The notes under the pieces: generated by a model
What the model saw: only the letters and a program-made list of their open reading frames with translations
What the model was told of the DNA's origin: nothing
The model's database searches: none
Assembly: GCA_944323245.1 (NCBI GenBank)
Contig: CALURT010000011.1
Span: 19,763-83,762 of the forward strand
DNA length: 64,000 bases
Direction: 5' to 3'
Source of the DNA: an uncultured Bacteroidales bacterium
Lineage (GTDB): Bacteria; Bacteroidota; Bacteroidia; Bacteroidales; UBA932
Part shown: positions 1 to 10,465 of the stretch, one piece after another
How positions within the stretch are numbered: the stretch's first letter is position 1
Layout: each line of letters starts with the position of its first letter
Translations under genes and position numbers: made by a program

Positions 1-678
1 ATGAATGCCAATCTTGAGAAAAAGACAGCATTGTGCGAAGCTGCTGAGGCGTTGAAGTCCAGCACTGACTGGAAAAGGACGTCCGATCAGCTCATAAACC
101 TGCAGAAACAGTGGAAGGAAATCGGTGCCGTGCCTCGCAGAAAGTCCGAACAGCTCTGGAAACGTTTCCGTTCCGCATGCGACGAGTTCTTCAACGAGAG
201 GGACAAGCATGTGAAGCCAGAAAACGATTTTTACGGCAATCTCAAGGCCAAGCAGCGTCTTATTGACGAGATTCTCGCTTTCGAGCCGTCATCCGACGAG
301 TCGGAAAACATCGAGGCCATGAACGGATTCATGCAGAGATGGCAGGGAATAGGTTTCGTCCCGTTCAAGGAAAAGGACAATATCGCCAAGAAATACAAGG
401 ATGCCCTGCAGGCCAAATTCCCGGGCATTTCCGTATCCAAGGCAAGACGTTCCGCATCGAGGACGCCTAAGAGCGAGAAGGAACTTCTCGTCCAGAAGTA
501 CATGAAGAAGGAGCAGGATATCATCACATACGAAAACAATATAGGCTTCTTCGCCATGTCCAAGAATTCCGAGCCGCTCATCAGGCAGATGCAGGACAGA
601 ATCGCCCAGGCGAAGAAGGAACTGCAGGAATTGGAGACGCGCATCAGGGAACTCGAAAGCGCAGAGGAGAAGGAATAG
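1..678 (+). CDS. DUF349 domain-containing protein, 5' end cut by the window edge
   Basis: This is the C-terminal part of a DUF349 protein. At least two helical DUF349-type repeats are visible, with conserved tryptophans near residues 24 and 38 in the first and near residue 113 in the second. A charged coiled-coil-like tail covers roughly residues 150-225. Bacteroidetes members of this family are usually several hundred residues longer, and the frame is open at base 1, so the first ATG is unlikely to be the true start. The function of the family is not well defined. It stops 38 nt before yidC on the same strand. Confidence 0.75.
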   Translation: MNANLEKKTALCEAAEALKSSTDWKRTSDQLINLQKQWKEIGAVPRRKSEQLWKRFRSACDEFFNERDKHVKPENDFYGNLKAKQRLIDEILAFEPSSDESENIEAMNGFMQRWQGIGFVPFKEKDNIAKKYKDALQAKFPGISVSKARRSASRTPKSEKELLVQKYMKKEQDIITYENNIGFFAMSKNSEPLIRQMQDRIAQAKKELQELETRIRELESAEEKE

Positions 679-716
679 TGAACAATACAATAAATTCGTC
701 GGACCGTCATTAATAT

Positions 717-2588
717 ATGGATAAGAATTCTATAATCGGCTTTGTACTGATAGGAGTAATATTTCTCGGTTTCACATGGTATCAGTCGAGACAGTACAAG
801 GCCCAAAGGGAGATTCAGGCCCAGATTGATTCCGCCGCACGTGCGGAGCAGGCCCTGAAATTGGTCGAAGAGGCTGCGGCAGAGCCGGAAGAAGCCACTA
901 CTGCTGAGGCACAGGAGAGTCCTGTACTGGTATCATCGCACGGCACATACAGGGATTCCGCACTGAATGCCGCCGCATCCGCTGAAAACAGATACGTCAC
1001 CCTTGCCAACGACAAGGTGGAAATAGTCTTCTCCACGAGAGGCGCCCAGCCGTATTCCGTGAAGATCAAGGATTTCAGGACATACGACAGTACGGATCTC
1101 TATCTTGTAAAGCCGGGAATGAGCAGCTATGGAATATCTGTCTTTGCCGGAGAAAACATAGATACGAGGAATTTCGTCTTCGATGTGGCTGAGCATACCG
1201 ACAGTACGCTGACCATGAGACTGCCATTCTCGAACGGCGGCTATATCGAGCAGAGATTCTCTCTTCCGCAGGGAAGCTACATGATGGCCAACGAATTGTC
1301 TTTCATAGGACTCGACGGTCTGATTCCGCGGAAAATAAATTCCGCCGACATAGACTGGACTGTCATCATTCCAAGACTTGAAAAGGGATATTCGAACGAA
1401 AAACAGTATTCGAAGGTCAACTATTATTTCAGCGGGGAGAAGAAACCCGAGCAGTTGGGCAGAGGCGGCCGCAACGATGAAGAGCAGATTGTCTCCAAAG
1501 TCAAGTGGTTCGCATTCCAACAGCAGTTCTTTTCCGCCATCATGACTGCCGGAAACGAATTTTCATCCGCTGACATCTCCGTGAAATTCTACGATGAGAA
1601 GGATCCTGCGAAAAACCTGATGTACTGCACGGCTTTCGCTCAGACCGAACTCGGCTTCGATAACAGGAACGACATCTCGATTCCGTTCGACTTCTATTTC
1701 GGACCGAACCATTACCGCACGCTCAAGGACTATGACCTCAAATACGAGAAGATAATACCCCTTGGAGGAAGCGTGATAGGTCTTGTAAGCCGCTGGATCA
1801 TCATCCCGACGTTCAACTTCCTCGGCAAATTCATAAGCAGCTACGGCATCATCATACTTCTGATGACGATATTCATCAAGCTCATCGTGTCGCCGCTGAC
1901 GATCAAGTCATATATTTCGTCCGCCAAGATGGCCGTGCTGAAACCGGAAATCGACAAGCTGAACGAGAAATACCCGAAACAGGAGGATGCGCTCAAAAAG
2001 CAGCAGGAGATGATGGATCTTTACCAGAGGGCCGGCATAAGCCCGATGGGAGGATGTCTTCCGATGCTTCTGCAGTTGCCGATTCTGTATGCCATGTTCC
2101 GCTTCTTCCCGGCATCCATCGAATTGCGCCAGCAGCCTTTCCTGTGGGCGGATGACCTGAGTGCATACGATTCCATCCTCAATCTTCCGTTTAACATACC
2201 GCTTTACGGAGACCATGTATCGCTGTTCGCCCTGCTTATGGCAGTCTCCATGTTCCTGTACTCGAAAATGACGTCGTCGCAGATGTCGAACGATCCGAAC
2301 ATGGCCGGAATGAAGTTCATGAGCGTATGGCTTATGCCGATAATGATGCTGTTCATCTGTAACAACCTCTCCAGCGGATTGAGCTATTATTATCTCCTGT
2401 CCAACCTCATAACCATGCTCCAGACATGGTTTGTACGCAAGTACATGGTGGACGAGAAGAAGATACATGCGGAGCTGGCTGCTTCCGCAGGGAAACCGAG
2501 GAAGAAATCCAAGTGGCAGCAAAGGCTTGAAGAAGCGCAGAGAATGCAGCAGCAGGCTCTCAGAGAGCAGCAGAAAAAGAAAAAATAA
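717..2588 (+). CDS. yidC: Membrane protein insertase YidC
   Basis: YidC inserts and helps fold inner-membrane proteins, alone or with SecYEG. The 623-residue protein begins with an N-terminal membrane anchor (about residues 5-21). A low-complexity Ala/Glu linker and a large periplasmic beta domain follow (about 88-335), then the conserved C-terminal group of membrane helices from about residue 350. A strongly basic tail rich in Lys, Arg and Gln closes the protein and is typical for ribosome contact. Length and layout match Gram-negative YidC. Its stop overlaps the next start by one base (TAATG), so yggS is probably translationally coupled to it. Confidence 0.96.
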   Translation: MDKNSIIGFVLIGVIFLGFTWYQSRQYKAQREIQAQIDSAARAEQALKLVEEAAAEPEEATTAEAQESPVLVSSHGTYRDSALNAAASAENRYVTLANDKVEIVFSTRGAQPYSVKIKDFRTYDSTDLYLVKPGMSSYGISVFAGENIDTRNFVFDVAEHTDSTLTMRLPFSNGGYIEQRFSLPQGSYMMANELSFIGLDGLIPRKINSADIDWTVIIPRLEKGYSNEKQYSKVNYYFSGEKKPEQLGRGGRNDEEQIVSKVKWFAFQQQFFSAIMTAGNEFSSADISVKFYDEKDPAKNLMYCTAFAQTELGFDNRNDISIPFDFYFGPNHYRTLKDYDLKYEKIIPLGGSVIGLVSRWIIIPTFNFLGKFISSYGIIILLMTIFIKLIVSPLTIKSYISSAKMAVLKPEIDKLNEKYPKQEDALKKQQEMMDLYQRAGISPMGGCLPMLLQLPILYAMFRFFPASIELRQQPFLWADDLSAYDSILNLPFNIPLYGDHVSLFALLMAVSMFLYSKMTSSQMSNDPNMAGMKFMSVWLMPIMMLFICNNLSSGLSYYYLLSNLITMLQTWFVRKYMVDEKKIHAELAASAGKPRKKSKWQQRLEEAQRMQQQALREQQKKKK

Positions 2589-3265
2589 TGTCCGCAATAA
2601 GTGAAATATTGCATGCACTGAAAACCGAACTGCCATCAAACGTGACCTTGGTGGCAGTTTCCAAATTCCACCCGGCCGAAGCCGTCATGGAAGCATACGA
2701 TGCGGGCCAGCGTGTATTCGGTGAAAGCCGTCCGCAGGAACTGCAGGCCAAGGCAGCGGCCCTGCCGAAGGACATAAGATGGCATTTCATAGGACATCTG
2801 CAGACGAACAAGCTGAAGATGGTCCTTCCGTACGTCTCACTTGTGGAATCCGTGGATTCGGAACATCTTCTTGCCGCCATCGACGGATGGGCAGCGACGC
2901 ATGAGCGCATCATTGACGTGCTTCTTGAAATGCACATCGCTGCGGAAGATACGAAGCAGGGTTTCGCGCGGGAAGAGATTCTTGACGTGCTTCACCATGC
3001 TGCCGAGGGAAAATACCGCAACGTACGGATTCTCGGGCTCATGGGCATGGCAACCCTGACGGATGACGAGGCCGTGATCCGGTCCGATTTTTCGAAATTA
3101 ATCGCCATGCGGGATGAAATCCGTTCCGATAAGGGACTTGCCGGCGGCCTGCCGGAAAATTTCGGACTTCTGTCTTTCGGAATGACCCATGATTACAAGA
3201 TAGCGGTAGTGATGGGCGCCGACATCGTGCGTATCGGTACGCTGATTTTCGGACAGAGAATATAG
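2588..3265 (+). CDS. yggS: YggS-family PLP-binding protein (PLP homeostasis protein)
   Basis: This cytoplasmic protein binds pyridoxal 5'-phosphate and is thought to buffer PLP and keep amino-acid pools balanced. The PLP lysine is K26 in the motif VAVSKFHP, followed by the family signatures FGESRPQE and WHFIGHLQTNK. The C-terminal part carries LSFGMTHDY and a VRIGTLIFG phosphate-binding end. At 225 residues it is the usual length. The start overlaps the yidC stop by one base. Confidence 0.94.
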   Translation: MSAISEILHALKTELPSNVTLVAVSKFHPAEAVMEAYDAGQRVFGESRPQELQAKAAALPKDIRWHFIGHLQTNKLKMVLPYVSLVESVDSEHLLAAIDGWAATHERIIDVLLEMHIAAEDTKQGFAREEILDVLHHAAEGKYRNVRILGLMGMATLTDDEAVIRSDFSKLIAMRDEIRSDKGLAGGLPENFGLLSFGMTHDYKIAVVMGADIVRIGTLIFGQRI

Positions 3266-3286
3266 AAACTTTGAAACTTGCTTGAT

Positions 3287-5281
3287 ATGAACGAAAAAAC
3301 TCAGGAAGACGTCATCAGACGCGACAGAAAGTATCTCGAACTCCTGTCTCTCAATTTTCCGACAATTGCAGCCGCAAGTACGGAAATCATCAACCTTGAA
3401 GCCATACTGAATCTGCCGAAAGGAACGGAGCACTTTCTCGCCGACCTGCACGGGGAGCACGAGGCCTTCATGCACGTTCTCAGAAACGCTTCCGGCTCCA
3501 TCAAGCGCAAAGTCAATGAAATATTCGGCAATTCACTATACGACAAGGAGAAAAAGGAGCTCTGCACCCTCATATACTATCCGGAACAGAAGCTGCAGCT
3601 CATCAAGGAATCCGTTCCCGACATTGACCAGTGGTACAGCGTAACCCTGATAAGGCTCGTCAAGGTCTGCCAGAACGTATCGTCCAAATATACGAGGTCC
3701 AAGGTCCGCAAGGCCCTTCCACAGGAATTCTCCTACATCATACAGGAACTCCTGCATGAAAGCAGTGCCGATCCGAACAAGCAGGCATACATCAACGTCA
3801 TTATAAGCACTATCATAGAGATACACAGGGCTGACGAGTTCATCATAGCCATGTGCAACCTCATCCAGAGGCTTACTATAGATTCCCTGCATATTCTCGG
3901 GGACATTTTCGACAGAGGTCCCGGTCCCCATATCATAATGGACACGCTCTGCAATTATCATAATTTCGATCTCCAGTGGGGCAACCATGACATCCTGTGG
4001 ATGGGAGCGGCCGCCGGCAATGACGCATGTATCGCAAACGTGCTGAGATTAGCCATGAGGTATGCCAACCATTCCGTACTCGAAGACGGATACGGCATCA
4101 ATCTGCTGCCGTTGGCCACCTTTGCCATGGAAACATACGCTGACGATCCGTGCGCTTCATTCGGTCCGCGCAGCGACGAGAATCCCGACCTTCTCGACGA
4201 CAAGACCGCCCGCCTCATAGCCCAGATGCACAAGGCGATAAGCATAATACAGTTCAAATTGGAGGCGGCCATTATCCGCCGGCGTCCTGAATTCGACATG
4301 GAAGACAGGCTGCTTCTCGAACATATCGACCTTAAACGTGGACTTTTCATCCTTGACGGAAAGGAATACGAAATGAAGGATTCCTTCTTCCCTACGGTGA
4401 ATCCCGAGGATCCGTATGCCCTGACTCCGGCCGAGGCCGATGTAGTGAGGAAACTGCACAATTCGTTTACACGCAGTGAAAAGCTGAAGAAACACATAAA
4501 CTGCATATTCCGTTACGGCTGCATGTACAATGTCTGCAACTCGAACCTGCTTTTCCACGCCTCGATGCCGCTGAATGCCGACGGGACGTTGAAAGAGGTG
4601 GAAATTCTCGGACGCAGGTACAAGGGCAGGGAACTCCTGAACAGAGTCGGACAACTCATTAGACTCGCATATTTCGGAGACAGGAACGAGCCGGAAAAGG
4701 ATTTTGCCACCGATTTTGTCTGGTATCTCTGGTGCGGGAAGGATTCCCCGGCATTCGACAAGAGCAAGATGGCGACCTTTGAAAGATATTTCCTGACCGA
4801 CAAGGAGCTCCACAAGGAGGAGAAGGGAGCTTACTATACTCTCAGGGACAATGAGGAAATCTGCGACATGATTCTCGACGAATTCGGGGTGACAGGGGAG
4901 CACAGGCATATAATCAACGGACATGTCCCTGTAAAGGCAGCCAAGGGCGAGAAGCCGATAAAGGCAAACGGCAAACTCATGGTCATAGACGGCGGATTTT
5001 CAAAGGCATACCATCCCGAGACGGGTATTGCCGGATATACTCTCGTATATCATTCGAGAGGATTCCAGCTTGTCCAGCACGAACCGTTTTCATCCACTCA
5101 GAAAGCGGTGGAGGAAGGACAGGACATCAAGTCCACCACCCAGCTCGTGGAACTCAGCAGTCAGAGGATGATGGTAAAGGACACGGACAAGGGCAGGGAA
5201 CTGATGGTACAGATAGAAGATTTGAAAAAACTGCTTGCAGCCTACCGTCTCGGACTGATCAAGGAACGCTCCAATTCCTGA
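3287..5281 (+). CDS. fbp: Fructose-1,6-bisphosphatase, class III
   Basis: This enzyme removes the 1-phosphate from fructose 1,6-bisphosphate in gluconeogenesis. The class III type is recognised by its length (664 residues from this start) and metallophosphoesterase-type metal motifs: ADLHGEHEAF near the N terminus, GDIFDRGP and QWGNHD. A conserved C-terminal stretch contains INGHVPVKAAKGE and VIDGGFSKAYHPE. A TTG at 3278 in the same frame could add three residues, but the ATG at 3287 is the more likely start. The 3' end overlaps lpxB on the other strand by 40 bases, so the two genes converge with no terminator between them. Confidence 0.95.
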   Translation: MNEKTQEDVIRRDRKYLELLSLNFPTIAAASTEIINLEAILNLPKGTEHFLADLHGEHEAFMHVLRNASGSIKRKVNEIFGNSLYDKEKKELCTLIYYPEQKLQLIKESVPDIDQWYSVTLIRLVKVCQNVSSKYTRSKVRKALPQEFSYIIQELLHESSADPNKQAYINVIISTIIEIHRADEFIIAMCNLIQRLTIDSLHILGDIFDRGPGPHIIMDTLCNYHNFDLQWGNHDILWMGAAAGNDACIANVLRLAMRYANHSVLEDGYGINLLPLATFAMETYADDPCASFGPRSDENPDLLDDKTARLIAQMHKAISIIQFKLEAAIIRRRPEFDMEDRLLLEHIDLKRGLFILDGKEYEMKDSFFPTVNPEDPYALTPAEADVVRKLHNSFTRSEKLKKHINCIFRYGCMYNVCNSNLLFHASMPLNADGTLKEVEILGRRYKGRELLNRVGQLIRLAYFGDRNEPEKDFATDFVWYLWCGKDSPAFDKSKMATFERYFLTDKELHKEEKGAYYTLRDNEEICDMILDEFGVTGEHRHIINGHVPVKAAKGEKPIKANGKLMVIDGGFSKAYHPETGIAGYTLVYHSRGFQLVQHEPFSSTQKAVEEGQDIKSTTQLVELSSQRMMVKDTDKGRELMVQIEDLKKLLAAYRLGLIKERSNS

Positions 5282-6435
5282 ACCATGTCGGATGCCACGG
5301 CTTCGGATGCTCCCCTGCCTCCGAGAGCCTTTCTTATAAGTGCATATTCGGAAAGCATTGCCGAACGGTATTTAGCGTCTTCAATGAGCCTGCGCACTTC
5401 ATTCATAATGTTTGAAACGTTGCAGTCGTCCTGAATCAGTTCCCGGAAGGCAAGTCTGTCGAGAATAAGGTTTCCGAGACTGATGTATCTGACACGGATG
5501 ATTTTCTTCGCTATCATGTAGGAGAGCCTGTTGCTTATGTATCCCACGACCTGAGGCGTGTCCAGAAGCACGGTTTCAAGTGACGCCGTGCCGGAATTGA
5601 CCACGGCTGCTTCCGCATGACGGATTATCGGCCTTGTTTCTCCGAAAAGCACTATGAAATCCTTGTCGGCACTGTCCATGTACGGACTGTAATCGCTTAT
5701 ATCCCTTGAAGGTGCACCTGCGACTATGAAAAGCCAGTCCCTGTACTGCGGAATCTGTCTCATCTTTTTGACAAAATCCGCAAAGACTGGCATCATCGTA
5801 CTGATTTCCCCCTTCCTCGAACCTGCAAGGAGGGCTATGATCGGTCTGTCTTCAAGGCCGGTCCTCTTCAGGAATTCAGCCCGGCTCTCATTCAGGGCGG
5901 GGCTGTCCGCAACGGCATCGACAAGCGGATTGCCCTTGTACACGGCATTTATGCCTTTTTCACGGAAGTACGGTATTTCGAACGGAAAGACTATGTACAG
6001 CCTGTCGACATATTCCTTCAGCTTCCTGATTCTGCCTTCCCGGGACGCCCATACCTTGGGAGCGATGTAGTAGAATGTCCGGATACCTTTTTTGTGGACG
6101 AATTCCGCTATCTTGAAATTGAATCCGGGGTAGTCTATGAGGATTACCGCATCCGGGCCCCATTGCATGATGTCCCGTTTGCAGAATGAAATGTTTCCGA
6201 GCAGCTTTCCCGCCTTTGCAAACACCTCCCAGAAGCCCATGATCGCCCCGTCCCTGTAATGGCGTACCAATCCGCCGTCCGTATCGGCACCGGCAGCCCC
6301 GGCATGCACTTCATTCATGAGGTCGCCTCCCCAGAACCGTATTGAAGCGTCGGGGTCGGACCTGTATATGCCTTTCATCAGATTCGCACCGTGCAGGTCG
6401 CCCGATGCTTCGCCGGCTATTATGTAGTATTTCAT
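5242..6435 (-). CDS. lpxB: Lipid-A-disaccharide synthase (GT19)
   Basis: LpxB joins UDP-2,3-diacylglucosamine and lipid X to form the lipid A disaccharide on the inner face of the cytoplasmic membrane. The N terminus reads YYIIAGEASGDLHGANL, the hallmark of the family. Further LpxB motifs are the DYPGFNFKIA stretch, YYIAPKVWASREGR, and the C-terminal AEAAVVNSGTASLE with VGYISNRLSYMIAKK. The length of 397 residues is normal. It lies 61 nt downstream of surE on the minus strand, probably co-transcribed. Its last 40 bases overlap the end of fbp. Confidence 0.95.
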   Translation of the reverse strand: MKYYIIAGEASGDLHGANLMKGIYRSDPDASIRFWGGDLMNEVHAGAAGADTDGGLVRHYRDGAIMGFWEVFAKAGKLLGNISFCKRDIMQWGPDAVILIDYPGFNFKIAEFVHKKGIRTFYYIAPKVWASREGRIRKLKEYVDRLYIVFPFEIPYFREKGINAVYKGNPLVDAVADSPALNESRAEFLKRTGLEDRPIIALLAGSRKGEISTMMPVFADFVKKMRQIPQYRDWLFIVAGAPSRDISDYSPYMDSADKDFIVLFGETRPIIRHAEAAVVNSGTASLETVLLDTPQVVGYISNRLSYMIAKKIIRVRYISLGNLILDRLAFRELIQDDCNVSNIMNEVRRLIEDAKYRSAMLSEYALIRKALGGRGASEAVASDMVQELERSLISPRR

Positions 6436-6496
6436 CCCAAGTTTTCTATAACAAAAATGTTAATAATGATAACTTATTTGTTAAATAAATTTATTG

Positions 6497-7339
6497 TTAA
6501 TAATTTATATTGAAACCTAATTTTTCAAGCCTGCTCACTTCCTCGTAATCGGTGGTGTCGATATTGTGTGCGGATATGGATATGTATCCGGATTTGACGA
6601 GCCTGTGGTCAGCATTTTCGGGGTTGTCCGGAGAATCGGAAAACTGTCCTGTCATCATGAAGATCTCCTCTCCGTCTTCCTTCCTTATGTCCCTGCTGAC
6701 TCCGAACGATTCGGGCGTCATGCCGAAGCGGCAGTATTTTTCGGGCTCCCATGGCACAAATTCCTTTATCCAGGTACCCTTGCCCTGCCTGGCCGCCCTT
6801 ATTCCCCTGATTTCCTCTGCCGGGATTGCCGGAAAGTTGACATTGTAATAGACGCCGTATTTCTGCGGAAGCGACTCCGTGAGTTTTCTGAAAATATCCG
6901 GGAAATATTTCCTGACGGCGGAGAAATCGGCGTCAGGATTTACCGTATCCAAAGAAACACCTATGCCCGGGATTCCGAGCAGAGCAGCTTCCTCGACGGC
7001 ACCGAGCGTCCCTGAATAGCAGGATGCCGACGATGCGTTCGACCCGTGGTTGATGCCAGACACGACTACGTCAGGCTTTTCGTTCAGATAAATGGTGTTG
7101 AAAGCGAATTTCACGCAGCTTGTGGGCGTGGCGTCTATGTATGCAATGTCGACATTGTCGGAATGCGAGACCTTTTTATAGGCTATCGGCTTCATGCCTA
7201 TGGAAATCGCCATGGACATTCCGGACTGATGCCTCTTCGGTGCAATTACCGTGACATGGCCGAATCCGCTCATTATTTCAGTCAGTACCCGTATCCCCTT
7301 GGCCGTGTATCCGTCGTCATTGGTTACTAAAATTTCCAT
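6497..7339 (-). CDS. surE: 5'/3'-nucleotidase SurE
   Basis: SurE is a metal-dependent nucleotidase acting on nucleoside monophosphates. The protein starts MEILVTNDDGYTAKG, which contains the metal-binding DD of the family. It continues with APKRHQSGMSMA and VVSGINHGSNASSASCYSGTLGAVEEAA. I placed the start at 7339 because the family begins two or three residues before LVTNDDG. A longer open frame extends upstream to 7579 but would run through the divergent promoter region and into gapA. The protein has 280 residues. A TATCTTTG -7 box lies on the minus strand at 7369-7376. Confidence 0.94.
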   Translation of the reverse strand: MEILVTNDDGYTAKGIRVLTEIMSGFGHVTVIAPKRHQSGMSMAISIGMKPIAYKKVSHSDNVDIAYIDATPTSCVKFAFNTIYLNEKPDVVVSGINHGSNASSASCYSGTLGAVEEAALLGIPGIGVSLDTVNPDADFSAVRKYFPDIFRKLTESLPQKYGVYYNVNFPAIPAEEIRGIRAARQGKGTWIKEFVPWEPEKYCRFGMTPESFGVSRDIRKEDGEEIFMMTGQFSDSPDNPENADHRLVKSGYISISAHNIDTTDYEEVSRLEKLGFNINY

Positions 7340-7368
7340 ATTCCGATAACTTTTGTAAAGATTTTTCG

Positions 7369-7406
7369 CAAAGATAGACGAATATTCATAAAATTTCCTA
7401 TTTTTG
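7369..7406. promoter_or_regulatory. Divergent -7 boxes for surE and gapA
   Basis: TATCTTTG on the minus strand (7369-7376) faces surE and TATTTTTG on the plus strand (7399-7406) faces gapA. Both match the Bacteroidetes -7 consensus TAnnTTTG. A clear TTTG -33 box at 19-21 nt is not obvious for either, so this is a partial promoter call. Confidence 0.5.
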
Positions 7407-7418
7407 CACAGATTTTGA

Positions 7419-8495
<1,077 letters not shown>

Positions 8496-8518
8496 TTGAT
8501 TAAAGTCAGTATTTTTTC

Positions 8519-8558
8519 AAGGGTGGCCCCAAAGAGGTTTCGGGTCACCCTTTGTTTT
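8519..8558 (+). terminator. Intrinsic terminator after gapA
   Basis: The stem pairs AGGGTGGCCC (8520-8529) with GGGTCACCCT (8542-8551), leaving a short loop, and is followed by the T-rich tract TTTGTTTT. It ends only 4 nt before the start of the next gene, so that gene must have a promoter overlapping this site or depend on read-through. Confidence 0.75.
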
Positions 8559-8562
8559 CATT

Positions 8563-9744
8563 ATGGCGGAACAGAAACTTTGGAACGGCAATTATTTTAA
8601 AATCTGGACGGGAAACTTTCTTCTGAATTTTTCCTTTACCCTTATCGTGCCTCTGCTGCCACTGTATCTGAGCGAGACATTCGGTGCGTCCAATGACACC
8701 ATAGGGATGGCTTTGGCGGGATATACGCTCATGGCGTTGGTTATCCGTCCGTTCAGCGGATATGTCGTGGACAGTTACCCGAGAAAACTTGTCCTGATGA
8801 TCTGCAACTTTTTCTTTTTCCTGCTGTTTTTCGGCTATATCATAGCCGGCTCCTTGGCCATGTTCACCATATTCCGTACTATCCACGGAGCACCTTTCGG
8901 AGCCACTACAGTAGCGGCAAGTACTGTTGCAATCGATGTCCTCCCGTCTTCCCGACGGAGTGAAGGCATAGGATATTACGGACTCAGCAACAACCTTGCG
9001 ACAGCCCTCGGTCCTGTCTTCGCCATTTATCTTCTTCACGCATTCGAGGGGAATTTCATAGCCCTTTTCTGGGTTTCAACGGCATTTTCGTTGGCCGGAC
9101 TGCTCATCGACGCGTCAATCAGGCTCCCTGCAAGGGAATTCGTTCCTGACAAGAAGGTCATATCGCTCGACAGGTTTTTCCTGCTGAAAGGCTGGAGGGA
9201 GGCTCTTGCAATCCTCAGTTTCGCATTCAGTTACGGCATAGTATCCACATACGTCGCCATTTACGGCAAGGAAGAGCTCGGCATCACGGGCGGAACAGGC
9301 ATATTCTTCACCCTTTTCGCAGTCGGACTTATCGTTTCACGGCTTACTGGAGCCAAGGCGCTGAGACAGAACAGGGTAAGTTACAATGCCTCGGTAGGTT
9401 GCATTACTTCCATGGCAGGCTATCTTTTATTCGCCGCCGTACATGATCCGATCGGCTATTATGCTTCGGCGTTCATCATCGGACTCGGGAACGGACACAT
9501 GTATCCTGCCTTTCAGAACATGTTCATCAACCTCGCCGAAAACAGCCAGCGGGGAACCGCAAATTCCTCGATTCTGACGTCGTGGGATGCAGGTATAGGG
9601 CTCGGAGTGTTTTCAGGAGGCTTTCTTTCCGAGCATTTCGGCTATCATTCTGCATTCTGGTTTGCGCTTGCGGTCAATGCCGCCGGCGTCCTGTGGTATT
9701 TTCTCCGCACCAAACGCCACTTCGAACATAACAAATTGCGCTGA
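8563..9744 (+). CDS. MFS transporter (12-helix, substrate unknown)
   Basis: This 393-residue inner-membrane protein has the hydrophobic pattern of a 12-helix major facilitator. The N terminus reads NYFKIWTGNFLLNFSF, and the loop after helix 2 carries RPFSGYVVDSYPRK, a version of the MFS motif A (G-x-x-x-D-x-x-x-R-K/R). It resembles the YhhS/SetA-like group of Bacteroidetes drug/sugar efflux candidates, but the substrate cannot be read from the sequence. It starts 4 nt after the gapA terminator and stands alone before the rubrerythrin promoter. Confidence 0.85.
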   Translation: MAEQKLWNGNYFKIWTGNFLLNFSFTLIVPLLPLYLSETFGASNDTIGMALAGYTLMALVIRPFSGYVVDSYPRKLVLMICNFFFFLLFFGYIIAGSLAMFTIFRTIHGAPFGATTVAASTVAIDVLPSSRRSEGIGYYGLSNNLATALGPVFAIYLLHAFEGNFIALFWVSTAFSLAGLLIDASIRLPAREFVPDKKVISLDRFFLLKGWREALAILSFAFSYGIVSTYVAIYGKEELGITGGTGIFFTLFAVGLIVSRLTGAKALRQNRVSYNASVGCITSMAGYLLFAAVHDPIGYYASAFIIGLGNGHMYPAFQNMFINLAENSQRGTANSSILTSWDAGIGLGVFSGGFLSEHFGYHSAFWFALAVNAAGVLWYFLRTKRHFEHNKLR

Positions 9745-9747
9745 TTG

Positions 9748-9778
9748 TTTGGAATTAGGATTAATTTGCCTATATTTG
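9748..9778 (+). promoter_or_regulatory. Promoter of the rubrerythrin gene
   Basis: A TTTG -33 box (9748-9751) and a TATATTTG -7 box (9771-9778) are separated by 19 nt, an exact match to the Bacteroidetes housekeeping promoter. The coding start lies 43 nt beyond the -7 box. Confidence 0.85.
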
Positions 9779-9820
9779 TAAGGTTGTGACTGATTTTTAA
9801 TAATTCCAAATTACAATATC

Positions 9821-10363
9821 ATGAAAGAATTGAAAGGTACAAAGACCGAGGCCAATCTTCAGGCCGCATTTGCAGGTGAGTCTCAGGCTCGCAACAAATA
9901 CACTTACTACGCTTCCAAGGCGAAAAAGGACGGATACGTCCAGATAGCAGAGCTGTTCGAGGAAACGGCAAACAATGAAAAGGAGCATGCCAAAATCTGG
10001 TTCAAGCTCCTGCACGGCGGAGAAGTCCCTTCTACGGATGTCAACCTTTTGGATGCCGCTGAAGGCGAGAATTACGAATGGACCGACATGTATGCCGGTT
10101 TTGCAAAGGAAGCCCGTGAAGAAGGCTTTACCGAGATTGCAGTCCTTTTCGAGAAGGTCGCAGCCATCGAGAAGATGCACGAAGAGCGCTATCGCAAGCT
10201 CCTTGCCAACGTAAAGGACGGACTTGTGTTCTCAAAGGACGAGGACAAGATCTGGGAATGCGGAAACTGCGGTCATATCGTGATCGGCAAGAAAGCTCCG
10301 GAAATCTGCCCTGTCTGCAAGCATCCTAAGAGCTACTTCAAGATTCACGCAGAGAATTATTGA
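9821..10363 (+). CDS. rbr: Rubrerythrin
   Basis: Rubrerythrin reduces hydrogen peroxide in anaerobes using a di-iron site and a rubredoxin-type iron. The N-terminal four-helix ferritin-like domain (about residues 1-135) shows the glutamate pattern [29 protein letters not shown] and [13 protein letters not shown]. The C-terminal rubredoxin-like domain has two CxxC pairs, [10 protein letters not shown] and [11 protein letters not shown]. The 180-residue length is typical for a Bacteroidetes rubrerythrin. It has its own promoter upstream and converges on the outer-membrane gene at 10466, with a hairpin repeat between them. Confidence 0.96.
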   Translation: MKELKGTKTEANLQAAFAGESQARNKYTYYASKAKKDGYVQIAELFEETANNEKEHAKIWFKLLHGGEVPSTDVNLLDAAEGENYEWTDMYAGFAKEAREEGFTEIAVLFEKVAAIEKMHEERYRKLLANVKDGLVFSKDEDKIWECGNCGHIVIGKKAPEICPVCKHPKSYFKIHAENY

Positions 10364-10400
10364 TTTGGCCGCCATCCCGGTAACGGCGATTGCATGACAA

Positions 10401-10463
10401 AAAATGAATGGAAAAGGCAGCGAATGCGTTTCACAATAGCATGAGCGTTTTTCCATTCATTTT
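10401..10463 (-). repeat. Interspersed hairpin repeat, copy 1
   Basis: Arms AAAATGAATGGAAAA (10401-10415) and TTTTCCATTCATTTT (10449-10463) pair perfectly around a conserved core containing AACGCATTCGCTGCC and GCTCATGC (minus-strand reading). It starts 3 nt after the stop of the minus-strand receptor gene at 10466. It reads in the same direction relative to that gene as the other five copies do to theirs. Confidence 0.85.
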
Positions 10464-10465
10464 AA

